Shown piece after piece: positions 17,582 through 25,377 of a DNA stretch of 64,000 nt (the first letter of the stretch is position 1; every line of letters begins with the position of its first letter). The stretch lies in contig NZ_JBHSSW010000003.1 in the NCBI RefSeq assembly GCF_042659465.1, forward strand, positions 124,001 to 188,000. The letters run 5' to 3'. This DNA is from Ponticaulis profundi (lineage in GTDB: Bacteria; Pseudomonadota; Alphaproteobacteria; Caulobacterales; Hyphomonadaceae). A model generated the notes under the pieces. That model was not told where the DNA came from. It did no database searches and was given only the letters and a program-made list of their open reading frames with translations. Both the position numbers and the translations under genes were made by a program.

Positions 17582-18220
17582 CTAGATCAGGCTCGCGATT
17601 TCAGCCCGCAATTCCGGGATGCCTGTACCATCCTCACTGGAGGTTTTACAGACAATCGGGTGAAATGCCGGACGTTTCTTGAGCTTTTCAAAGACCTCGC
17701 GCGCCAGGCCTTCCTGTTCACTCTTTTTCAGCTTGTCGAGCTTGGTCAGCACGATCTGATAAACGACGGCTGAACTGTCGAGCAGGTCCATGACCTCTTC
17801 ATCGGTTTCCTTCACACCGCGACGCGAGTCGATCAGCAGAAAGATCCGTTTGAGTGTTGGCCGGCCGCGCAGATAATTCAGCGTCAGCTTGGTCCATTGC
17901 TGGATTTCAGACTTGGACGCACGTGCGTAGCCATAGCCTGGAAGGTCGACCAGATAGAGCTGCTCGTTCAGCAGGAAATAGTTGAGCTGACGCGTCCGGC
18001 CCGGCTCATTCGAGGCGCGCGCAAGTTTCTTGCGGTTCAGAAGGGCGTTGATCAGACTGGACTTGCCAACATTCGAGCGGCCGGCAAAGGCGATCTCGGG
18101 ATAGTCCGTACCGGGCAGCTGGCGCATGTCAGCAACACTCAGGACAAAGTCCACCTGTGCAGCACAAAGCAGTCGCCCGGCTTCTATCTGTTCCTCGTCA
18201 AAGCGTTCGTCTTCGCTCAA
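17582..18220 (-). CDS. yihA: Ribosome biogenesis GTPase YihA/EngB
   Basis: 212 residues starting at TTG 18220, which overlaps the yidC stop (TTGA). The G1 loop is GRSNVGKSSLIN, G3 is DLPGYGYA and G4 is TKLDKL, all in the expected order for the EngB branch of the TRAFAC GTPases. It assists assembly of the large ribosomal subunit. It is coupled to yidC and followed by argB after 19 bases. Confidence 0.95.
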   Translation of the reverse strand: MSEDERFDEEQIEAGRLLCAAQVDFVLSVADMRQLPGTDYPEIAFAGRSNVGKSSLINALLNRKKLARASNEPGRTRQLNYFLLNEQLYLVDLPGYGYARASKSEIQQWTKLTLNYLRGRPTLKRIFLLIDSRRGVKETDEEVMDLLDSSAVVYQIVLTKLDKLKKSEQEGLAREVFEKLKKRPAFHPIVCKTSSEDGTGIPELRAEIASLI

Positions 18221-20028
18221 CTCTTTGCTTCACCCTTGCCAAGGCGCCGATCAATAAACTTGTCGAGTTCCGTCTTCACACCATTTCGGCGCATGATGGT
18301 GTATTGCTGAAGGATCGACAGGAAGTTCGACCAGCACCAGTAGATCACCAGACCTGCCGCGAAGTTTGCGAACACGAAGGTGAAGATGATCGGCAGGAAC
18401 ATGAAGATCATGCGCTGCGTGTCATCCTGTGGTGGTGGGTTCAGCGACTGCAACGCCCACATGGTCAGACCGTAGATGATCGGCAGGACACCAATCGCCA
18501 GCACGGCGCCAAGGAAAGGAACGCTCGTTACCGCATCTGTCGAGATTGGCAGCAGGCCGAAGAGATTACCGATGGCCGTTGGGTCCGGCGCGGAAAGGTC
18601 ACGAATCCAGAGGAAAAACGGCTCGTGACGCATTTCGATGGTCACAAAGAGCGTCTTGTACAGGCCATAAAAGACCGGGATCTGGATCAGAATTGGCAAA
18701 CAACCGGCAACGGGGTTCACCTTCTTCTCGCGATACAGCTCCATGATCTGGCGCTGCTGCTCCTGCTTGTCGTCGACCGTTTCGCGGATTTTCTTCATTG
18801 GCTCAGAAAGCTCACGCATCACAGCCATGGACTTGTAAGCGCGGTTCTGGATCGGGAAGAAAATCGCTTTCACGATGACCGTCAGAATGAGGATCGAGAC
18901 ACCGAAATTGCCGATATAGCCATTGATGAAGGTCAGAACGGCAAAGAAAGGCTTGGTCAGCCAGAAGAACATGCTGCCCCAGTCAATCGCATCAACAAAG
19001 CGAGGGACGTTCAGATCTTCCTGATAAGCACGCAGGATCTTGGATTCCTTGGCGCCGCCATAGACACGGTTGACCGTCGTCGCAGACTGGCCCGGGCCAA
19101 GCAGAGAGACTGCGCCATCAACGCGCGCCTGAAGCACCTGACCATTGGTCCGGTTAATCGTGCGGTAGCCAATGGTGAAAGGCTGATCCTGATCCGGGAT
19201 AATCGCGCCCAGCCAGTATTTATCCGTCAGACCGACCCAGCCACCGTCATTGCTGGTTTCGCTGACCGTTTCGCCTTTTCCAAGCTGCTTGTACTTTTCC
19301 ATGATCAGCTTGTTGCCAGCCGCGGCAATCAGGCCCTCATGGAGAATGTGAAAGTTCGCCAGGTCTTCCGGCACACCAAACTGACGCAATACGCCATAAG
19401 GCTGAACAGACTGCTCAGTCGCAGAGGTGTTCGTGATCGTGTCCTCGAAGGTAAACATGAAGTGGTCATCCATCGTGACCACACGCTCAATCGAAAAGCC
19501 CTGCCCCTGATAAGCAAGTGTGATTGGCGTTGAAGGCGTGAGTGTCTCACCCCCGACCAGCTGCCAGTTTGTCTGCGCATCGGTAAGCGGACCACCTTCC
19601 GGGCGTGTCCAGCCGATAGACGCGTAGTAACCGTCACCGGTCCCCTGTGGCGCAAAGATTTCAACCTCGCCATCCGGGTTGCGGGCTTCTTTGTCCTCGA
19701 GGGTCTCGTAATATTCTTTCAGCTTCAGCTGATCGATGCGGGCGCCACGCAGAAGCAGGCTGCCATCCATTTCCGGGCCTTCAAACGGCACGCGGACATC
19801 TTCAACAACTGGTGTGCTCGTCTCAACAGACGCTTCGTCGCTGCCGGGGGTCGGTGTTGCCGCCTGTTGAGTGGCCTCTTCAGCAACGCGTTCGGCTTTC
19901 GCCGCTTCCATGGCTGCGGTACGCTCTTTGCTTTCAGGACCCCAGATAAAGATCTGCCAGACAAGCATGATCGCGATGACCGCGCCCATGGCAATCAAGA
20001 GATTGCGTAGATTGGTTTCCTGTTGCAT
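18217..20028 (-). CDS. yidC: Membrane protein insertase YidC
   Basis: 603 residues, the long proteobacterial form. One N-terminal transmembrane segment (LLIAMGAVIAIMLVWQIFIW) is followed by a large periplasmic beta domain (about residues 60-330) and five transmembrane segments with the conserved cytoplasmic AYKSMAVMRELSEPMKKI. It inserts and folds inner-membrane proteins. It follows rnpA by 11 bases; a yidD gene, present at this place in many proteobacteria, is absent. Confidence 0.97.
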   Translation of the reverse strand: MQQETNLRNLLIAMGAVIAIMLVWQIFIWGPESKERTAAMEAAKAERVAEEATQQAATPTPGSDEASVETSTPVVEDVRVPFEGPEMDGSLLLRGARIDQLKLKEYYETLEDKEARNPDGEVEIFAPQGTGDGYYASIGWTRPEGGPLTDAQTNWQLVGGETLTPSTPITLAYQGQGFSIERVVTMDDHFMFTFEDTITNTSATEQSVQPYGVLRQFGVPEDLANFHILHEGLIAAAGNKLIMEKYKQLGKGETVSETSNDGGWVGLTDKYWLGAIIPDQDQPFTIGYRTINRTNGQVLQARVDGAVSLLGPGQSATTVNRVYGGAKESKILRAYQEDLNVPRFVDAIDWGSMFFWLTKPFFAVLTFINGYIGNFGVSILILTVIVKAIFFPIQNRAYKSMAVMRELSEPMKKIRETVDDKQEQQRQIMELYREKKVNPVAGCLPILIQIPVFYGLYKTLFVTIEMRHEPFFLWIRDLSAPDPTAIGNLFGLLPISTDAVTSVPFLGAVLAIGVLPIIYGLTMWALQSLNPPPQDDTQRMIFMFLPIIFTFVFANFAAGLVIYWCWSNFLSILQQYTIMRRNGVKTELDKFIDRRLGKGEAKS

Positions 20029-20039
20029 GCGCTGGCGCC

Positions 20040-20408
20040 CTATCTCTTTCGGCTTTCGCCCTGACCCGATGTTCTGGATGAACCGCTGCGGAGCCTTATC
20101 AGCGCGCTTTCCACATCGTCAAGAAGACGTGGCCAGGGTGCGACAGCAGTGTCTATACGCGCGATGAAAACATAGTCATGTCCAGGCTGGCCATATTCCG
20201 GCAACAGCATTCTGGATGCGACCCGCAAACGACGGCGGGCGCGATTGCGAACAACCGCGCCTCCGATCTTTTTGGTGCTGGTAAAGCCCTCGCCCATATG
20301 GGAAGAGCCATCCTTGCGATGAATCGACTGAACCACAACGAGCTTTCGCCTTGCGGCTTCACCCTTGGCAGCACGCAGAAATTCCGGCCGCTTTTGCAAG
20401 CGGCGCAG
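20040..20408 (-). CDS. rnpA: Ribonuclease P protein component (start uncertain)
   Basis: The family core runs from LQKRPEFLRAAKGEAARR to the RNR motif VVRNRARRRLRVA and HDYVFIAR. The start is unclear: no ATG or GTG lies in frame between the rpmH stop and the conserved start. CTG 20408 or TTG 20399 are the candidates inside the gap, while GTG 20564 would extend the protein to 174 residues and enclose rpmH in another frame. I place the start at CTG 20408 provisionally. It binds the RNase P RNA for tRNA 5' maturation. Confidence 0.85.
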   Translation of the reverse strand: MRRLQKRPEFLRAAKGEAARRKLVVVQSIHRKDGSSHMGEGFTSTKKIGGAVVRNRARRRLRVASRMLLPEYGQPGHDYVFIARIDTAVAPWPRLLDDVESALIRLRSGSSRTSGQGESRKR

Positions 20409-20422
20409 AACACACGACTGGC

Positions 20423-20557
20423 TTACTGAGCCAGACGTTTGCGACCCTTGGCGCGTCGGTTCGCCAGAACCTTGCGTCCGTTCTTGGTTGACATGCGGCT
20501 GCGGAACCCGTGGGTACGGGCACGCTTCAGTCTGCTTGGCTGGAATGTGCGTTTCAC
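20423..20557 (-). CDS. rpmH: Large ribosomal subunit protein bL34
   Basis: 44 residues, complete: MKRTFQPSRLKRARTHGF to KGRKRLAQ, the invariant bL34 sequence. The start is GTG 20557, with AAGGGG eight bases upstream, an ideal spacing. It is the first gene of the rpmH-rnpA-yidC-yihA-argB operon. Confidence 0.97.
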   Translation of the reverse strand: MKRTFQPSRLKRARTHGFRSRMSTKNGRKVLANRRAKGRKRLAQ

Positions 20558-20590
20558 GGCTCACGCCCCTTAAATCCTTGAAAGCTCGGG

Positions 20591-20619
20591 CTGATACGGG
20601 TTTTGATCGGGGGCGTCAA
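20591..20619 (-). promoter_or_regulatory. Promoter of the rpmH operon
   Basis: On the minus strand TTGACG (20619-20614) and TATCAG (20596-20591) are separated by exactly 17 bases, a good housekeeping promoter 34 bases ahead of the rpmH start. It would drive rpmH and probably the genes through dapE. Confidence 0.75.
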
Positions 20620-20750
20620 GCATATTCGGGACAGAATCTCAGTTCATTCCAAATCAATCCGATCACGCTTGCTTGAAAAAGCGAGAAGAGTTGTGAAACG
20701 ACGCCGCTAAGGCAGGCATTGTATATGTAAGCAAAACAAGGAGCCACCGT

Positions 20751-21569
20751 TTGCGACACTGGATATGCGCCGGACTTATTATTCTGTCACCCTGCGCTGC
20801 CAGTGCGTTGCCGGTCGAAACATCAATGTCCGACTTACATAAGCAGAAGACCGTTTCTGAAACTGACCAACACGCAGTCTGGAGCGAAATCCTCGCACGC
20901 TACGTCGTCGACAGCGCAGATGGCATCAATCGATTCGATTATGCCGCCTTGCGCGAGCACACAGATGACAGAGCGAAACTGAAAGCCTATATCGACGCGC
21001 TGTCATCTCAGGCCATCTCGACACTGCCTGACGCGGAACGTTTTGCAGCCTATGCCAATCTTTATAATGCGCTCACCATACAGCTCATTGTTGAGCACGA
21101 GCCAGTGTCTTCCATCACCAAAATTCGCCCCGGCCTGTTTTCGATCGGCCCCTGGAAAAAAGAACTGATCGAGGTGGAAGGCGAGACACTGTCGCTTGAC
21201 GAAATCGAACATGAGAAATTGCGCAAAGGGTTTGGCGATCCGCGCGTCCACTATGCCGTCAATTGCGCCTCACTCGGTTGCCCAAACCTGAAAAAGACGG
21301 CCTGGGAAGCCGAAACGCTGGACGCTGACCTTGATGCCGCCGCACGGGAATACATCAATCACCCGCGTGGCGTAACGATCCGTTCAGATGGACGGCTTCA
21401 GGTCTCAACCATTTACCGCTGGTTTCGGGAAGATTTTGGCGGAAACGAAGACGGCGTGATTGCGCACCTGCTCGCTTATGCAGAACCGGATCTGGCGGAG
21501 AAGATCAGAGCCAATCCCGATATCGCGGATCACAAATATGACTGGTCTATCAATTCACCAGACGCGTAA
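20751..21569 (+). CDS. Exported DUF547 protein
   Basis: 272 residues starting at TTG 20751; AAGGAG seven bases before it fixes the start. A signal peptide (LIILSPCAASALP) is followed by a DUF547 domain with FAAYANLYNALTIQ, RVHYAVNCASLGCPNL (conserved Cys pair) and STIYRWFREDFGG. DUF547 proteins are widespread exported proteins; a papain-like fold has been proposed, but activity is not established. The TVP38 gene follows after 24 bases, suggesting an operon. Confidence 0.87.
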   Translation: MRHWICAGLIILSPCAASALPVETSMSDLHKQKTVSETDQHAVWSEILARYVVDSADGINRFDYAALREHTDDRAKLKAYIDALSSQAISTLPDAERFAAYANLYNALTIQLIVEHEPVSSITKIRPGLFSIGPWKKELIEVEGETLSLDEIEHEKLRKGFGDPRVHYAVNCASLGCPNLKKTAWEAETLDADLDAAAREYINHPRGVTIRSDGRLQVSTIYRWFREDFGGNEDGVIAHLLAYAEPDLAEKIRANPDIADHKYDWSINSPDA

Positions 21570-21593
21570 GAAGGCGCAGGGGGAGTAAACAGA

Positions 21594-22337
21594 ATGACGT
21601 CCGAAGAAGCCGCGCCGCAGCGACAGAAGAAAAGCAACTGGCTGATACGCCTGTGGCCTGTCGCCCTGATCCTGATCGCACTGGCCGTCGCCTATATGAG
21701 CGGCCTGCACCATTATCTGTCGCTCGAAACGCTTGAGCGGAAGCATCAATATCTGAAAGCCTATGTCGAAGCCAATCTGCTTCTGACGTTTGCTATCTTT
21801 CTGGTCGTTTATACGCTCGTGACCGTCACCATGTTACCAGGGGCGGGAATCGTCACAATTGCAGGCGGTCTGATGTTTGGTCTCGTCGGCGGATCTGCAG
21901 CAACCGCGATTGGCGCGACGATTGGCGCAAGTCTTCTGTTCTTTGCCGCTCAAACGTCGGTCGGGAAACCCTTGCGTGAACGCGCAGGCCCCTTCGTCAA
22001 GAAGATCGAAGCCGGATTTCGGGATGATGCCCTCAGCTATATGTTCTTCATGCGGCTGATGCCGGTGGTCCCCTTCCCCGTTGCCAACATCGCACCGGCC
22101 ATTCTTGGCGCTCGTCCCCGCGATTTCATTTTCACCACCTTTATCGGCATTCTACCCGGCGTGATTGCCTATACCTGGATTGGTGCAGGTCTCGGCGGCG
22201 TGTTCGACCGCGGCGAAGATCTCGACCTGAATGCATTTGCAGGTCAACTCGGCCCGCCTCTTATCGCACTGGCTCTGGTCAGCCTGATCCCCGTTATCTG
22301 GAAGCGCGTACGCAAGCCGAAGGACACGAAGCTGTGA
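21594..22337 (+). CDS. TVP38/TMEM64 (DedA-superfamily) membrane protein
   Basis: 247 residues with about six hydrophobic segments. The central VTMLPGAGIVTIAGGLMFG and FFMRLMPVVPFPVANIAPA blocks carry the paired re-entrant-loop pattern of the TVP38/DedA (SNARE-associated) fold. Members are linked to lipid or anion transport and membrane homeostasis. It lies between the DUF547 gene and the disulfide reductase, an association I know from other bacteria. Confidence 0.9.
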   Translation: MTSEEAAPQRQKKSNWLIRLWPVALILIALAVAYMSGLHHYLSLETLERKHQYLKAYVEANLLLTFAIFLVVYTLVTVTMLPGAGIVTIAGGLMFGLVGGSAATAIGATIGASLLFFAAQTSVGKPLRERAGPFVKKIEAGFRDDALSYMFFMRLMPVVPFPVANIAPAILGARPRDFIFTTFIGILPGVIAYTWIGAGLGGVFDRGEDLDLNAFAGQLGPPLIALALVSLIPVIWKRVRKPKDTKL

Positions 22338-22411
22338 GGACTGAAACCTGAACGTGTTTCTCCCATTTCCCACTCCATGCGCCACGGCCAAAGCAAAACG
22401 AAAGTAACCTC

Positions 22412-23851
22412 ATGACTGACACTCGAAAGACATTGGATGTGGACGTTGCCGTGATTGGCGCCGGTTCTGGCGGCCTGTCGGTTGCCTCCGGTTCGGCACA
22501 GCTCGGTCTGAAAGTCGTCTTGTTTGAGCGCGGTGAGATGGGCGGAGATTGTCTCAACACCGGGTGCGTGCCGTCCAAAGCCCTGATCCACACGGCAAAA
22601 CACGCACAGGCCATGCGTGAGAATGCGAAATTCGGCATTGCCGCCGCCGAACCTCAGATCGACTGGCAGGCTGTCAAATCTCATATCCACGGCGTCATTG
22701 AGCAGATTGCCCCGGTCGACAGTCAGGAGCGTTTTGAAGGCCTTGGCTGTACGGTTATCCGGGAGCATGCTCGCTTTGAGGACGAAAAGACACTCATTTC
22801 AGACAGCGTTCGCGTCACCGCACGCCGCATCGTGATCGCAGCGGGCTCACGCGCTCTGGTTCCGCCAATTCCGGGCCTTGCCGACGCCCCCTATCTGACC
22901 AATGAAACGCTCTTCGAGATCGACGCCCTGCCGGAACACCTGATCATTCTCGGTGGTGGACCGATTGGCATGGAAATGGCTCAGGCATTCACGCGGCTCG
23001 GATCAAAAGTCTCCGTCATCGAGATGAGCAAAGCCTTCGGTAAGGCCGATCCGGAACATGCAGACCTGGCACGCCGGAAACTGATTTCCGAAGGCGTCGA
23101 ACTGCTGGAAGGTAATAAAGCGGAAAAAGTAGACCACACGAACGGAACCATCCGTGTCACAGCCTCGTCAGACCAGGGCGAGACCGTCGTCGAAGGCACG
23201 CATTTGCTGGTGGCCCTCGGACGCACCCCAAATCTCGATGGTCTGGACCTTGAGAAAGGGAATGTGGAGACGAACAAGCAGGGCATCGTCACGAAAGACA
23301 ATCTGAAATCCGTTTCGAATTCCCGTGTATGGGCCGTCGGCGATATTGCCGGATGCGGACAGTTCACGCATCTGGCCGGCTGGCATGCGAGCATTTTCAC
23401 ACAGGCTGCACTGATGAAACTGCCTGCCAAGGCCAATCCCAACCCTCTGCCTGCTGTGACCTATGTTCAGCCCGAACTCGCACAGATCGGCATGACCGAA
23501 GCCGAAGCCCGCGACGCGCATGGCGATAAGGTCGAGGTCGCACAATTTGCGTTTGAAGAAAATGACCGCGCCATTGCGGAGCGCGAAACATCCGGATCAG
23601 TCAAGATTTTCACAAAAGGCGGCGGGAAACTCCTGGGCGCAAGCGTCTATGGTGAAGGTGCTGGAGACATCGCTCAGATCATTGCCTATGCGATCGCTAA
23701 TGGGCAAAAGCTGAGATCACTGACCAGCCATATCTCCCCTTATCCGACGCGTGCAGAAGCAGTGAAACGGGCTGCAAGTTCTCATTTCCAATCAACTGTA
23801 TTCGGAAAACCGATGAGAACGGCTGTTAGTATTCTTCAACGGATCCCTTAG
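22412..23851 (+). CDS. Mercuric-reductase-like FAD disulfide oxidoreductase
   Basis: 479 residues. FAD-binding GAGSGG lies near residue 14, the redox-active disulfide is in GGDCLNTGCVPSKAL, the NAD(P) Rossmann motif is GGGPIGMEMA and the C-terminal dimer domain holds HISPYPTRAE. It is the class I pyridine nucleotide-disulfide reductase fold of MerA and dihydrolipoyl dehydrogenase. It lacks the C-terminal CC pair and the N-terminal heavy-metal domain of true MerA. The genomic link to TVP38 suggests a membrane-associated redox role, not mercury resistance. Confidence 0.88.
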   Translation: MTDTRKTLDVDVAVIGAGSGGLSVASGSAQLGLKVVLFERGEMGGDCLNTGCVPSKALIHTAKHAQAMRENAKFGIAAAEPQIDWQAVKSHIHGVIEQIAPVDSQERFEGLGCTVIREHARFEDEKTLISDSVRVTARRIVIAAGSRALVPPIPGLADAPYLTNETLFEIDALPEHLIILGGGPIGMEMAQAFTRLGSKVSVIEMSKAFGKADPEHADLARRKLISEGVELLEGNKAEKVDHTNGTIRVTASSDQGETVVEGTHLLVALGRTPNLDGLDLEKGNVETNKQGIVTKDNLKSVSNSRVWAVGDIAGCGQFTHLAGWHASIFTQAALMKLPAKANPNPLPAVTYVQPELAQIGMTEAEARDAHGDKVEVAQFAFEENDRAIAERETSGSVKIFTKGGGKLLGASVYGEGAGDIAQIIAYAIANGQKLRSLTSHISPYPTRAEAVKRAASSHFQSTVFGKPMRTAVSILQRIP

Positions 23852-23904
23852 TCGATCATTCTCAGCTTGTAGAAGTTCTTTCCAGGCTCTACTTCAATCG
23901 GGCG

Positions 23905-25368
23905 ATGCAGTCAGAAACAGATCAGGTTCTGGAAGGGGAAACGCCCGATAGAAAGCCCCGGCATTCCAAGCTGGGCCTGTCATCGCGCCTTTTCTTTCTG
24001 ACCATTCTCTTCATCCTGCTGGCAGAAGCACTGATCTTCCTGCCCTCCCTGGCAAATTTCCGCCTCGCCTGGCTGAATGAACGAGTCGAAATGGCTCAGA
24101 CCTCTGTCATCACGCTGGAAGCGATGATGGAGCCTCAGGTGTCTGATGAACTGTCTCGCAACCTGTTGGAGCAGTCCAACATTGTCGCAGTGGTCTCAGG
24201 CTCTCAATCCGGACGTGAACTGATCCTGAGCCCCGCAATGGAAATCAGCGGTGATGTCGAAATGGTGGATTTGCGGCGCAGTCCGATGCTGCCGGACATA
24301 TTCGGCACGTTACAGACTGTTTTCGACCCGGATATCCGCTTTTTCCGTGTGCTGGAAGACCCCCGGTTTGATGGGGATTTCGTGGAAGTGATTGTGGAAG
24401 CCGCACCTCTGCGCGCGGCCATGTTTGACTATGCCAAGCGGATCATCGGGCTTTCGCTCTTTATCTCCACCTTTGTCGGCTTTCTGATTTATCTGTCCCT
24501 CCTGTTGATTGTGGTTCGGCCGATCAGGCGGATCACGAAATCCATCGAACGCTTCCGCAATGATCCGCGCGACTGGAAGTCACGTATTCTGCCGACACCG
24601 CGACGCGATGAGATCGGACGCGCACAGAACGCGCTTTCCGATATGGAAGGCGCTGTGAAATCGGCCATGCGAGAGCGCGAACGCCTTGCAGGTCTTGGTG
24701 AAGCCATGGCCAAGATCAACCATGATCTGCGCAACTCGCTAACGGCAGCGCAGATCGTGTCAGACGGTCTGACGCTCAGCACCGATCCGCGTGTTCAGCG
24801 CACTGCCCCGCGTCTGGAACGCGCAATTGAACGCGCCATCACTCTTGCCGAAAACACACTGCAATATGGCCGCGCAGAGCCGCCTCAGCCAAAGCTGGAG
24901 CGACATGCCCTGAGGCAGATTATCGAAGAGGCTGCCTACGAGGCTCTGGCTGAGCACGCCGATCTGATGTGGATCAACGATATAGAGGACGGCGTTGAAC
25001 TGGAGATCGATCTCGATCACTTGCACCGCATCATCGTCAATCTGATCCGCAATGCGGCTCAGGCGATCGCCGCAGACAAAGCGCGCAAGACGACCGGACG
25101 TATCACCATCCGTTCACGGGCTGAAATGAGCCGCACACATATTGAAGTGATTGATGATGGTCCTGGCATTCCTGCCAAGATTCAGGAAAGCCTGTTCCGA
25201 CCATTTTCAGCATCCGGATCACGAAACGGCTCCGGTCTGGGACTGGCCATCGCCAGAGAGCTCGCCACAGGCATGGGCGGCGAGCTGAAGCTTGTCCGGA
25301 CGAATGCCGAAGGCACTGTCTTCGAGCTGATCCTTGGAGGAGACGACGAGGACGCCCCCTCCGAGTGA
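23905..25368 (+). CDS. Membrane sensor histidine kinase (orphan)
   Basis: 487 residues. Transmembrane segments at about residues 20-42 and 180-203 bracket a periplasmic sensor region of about 140 residues; a HAMP segment follows (RPIRRITKSIERFR). The phospho-acceptor is His273 in KINHDLRNSLTA, and the ATPase boxes are NLIRNAAQAI, DDGPGIP and GSGLGLAIA. No response regulator gene is adjacent. The upstream genes are co-oriented, so it could sense the state served by the DUF547/TVP38/reductase set. Confidence 0.9.
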   Translation: MQSETDQVLEGETPDRKPRHSKLGLSSRLFFLTILFILLAEALIFLPSLANFRLAWLNERVEMAQTSVITLEAMMEPQVSDELSRNLLEQSNIVAVVSGSQSGRELILSPAMEISGDVEMVDLRRSPMLPDIFGTLQTVFDPDIRFFRVLEDPRFDGDFVEVIVEAAPLRAAMFDYAKRIIGLSLFISTFVGFLIYLSLLLIVVRPIRRITKSIERFRNDPRDWKSRILPTPRRDEIGRAQNALSDMEGAVKSAMRERERLAGLGEAMAKINHDLRNSLTAAQIVSDGLTLSTDPRVQRTAPRLERAIERAITLAENTLQYGRAEPPQPKLERHALRQIIEEAAYEALAEHADLMWINDIEDGVELEIDLDHLHRIIVNLIRNAAQAIAADKARKTTGRITIRSRAEMSRTHIEVIDDGPGIPAKIQESLFRPFSASGSRNGSGLGLAIARELATGMGGELKLVRTNAEGTVFELILGGDDEDAPSE

Positions 25369-25377
25369 CCTTTTGTA

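Noticed and set aside
16480..17682. 400-residue frame antisense to argB
   Set aside because: Low-quality composition and full overlap with argB and neighbours.
18157..19533. 458-residue frame antisense to yidC
   Set aside because: Histidine- and arginine-rich shadow of yidC with no domain; yidC is certain.
20565..20750. Replication origin next to rpmH
   Set aside because: No dnaA gene and no DnaA boxes were noticed; rpmH is often away from oriC in alphaproteobacteria.
22412..23851. Mercury resistance (merA)
   Set aside because: The C-terminal cysteine pair and heavy-metal domain of MerA are missing and no mer genes are near.
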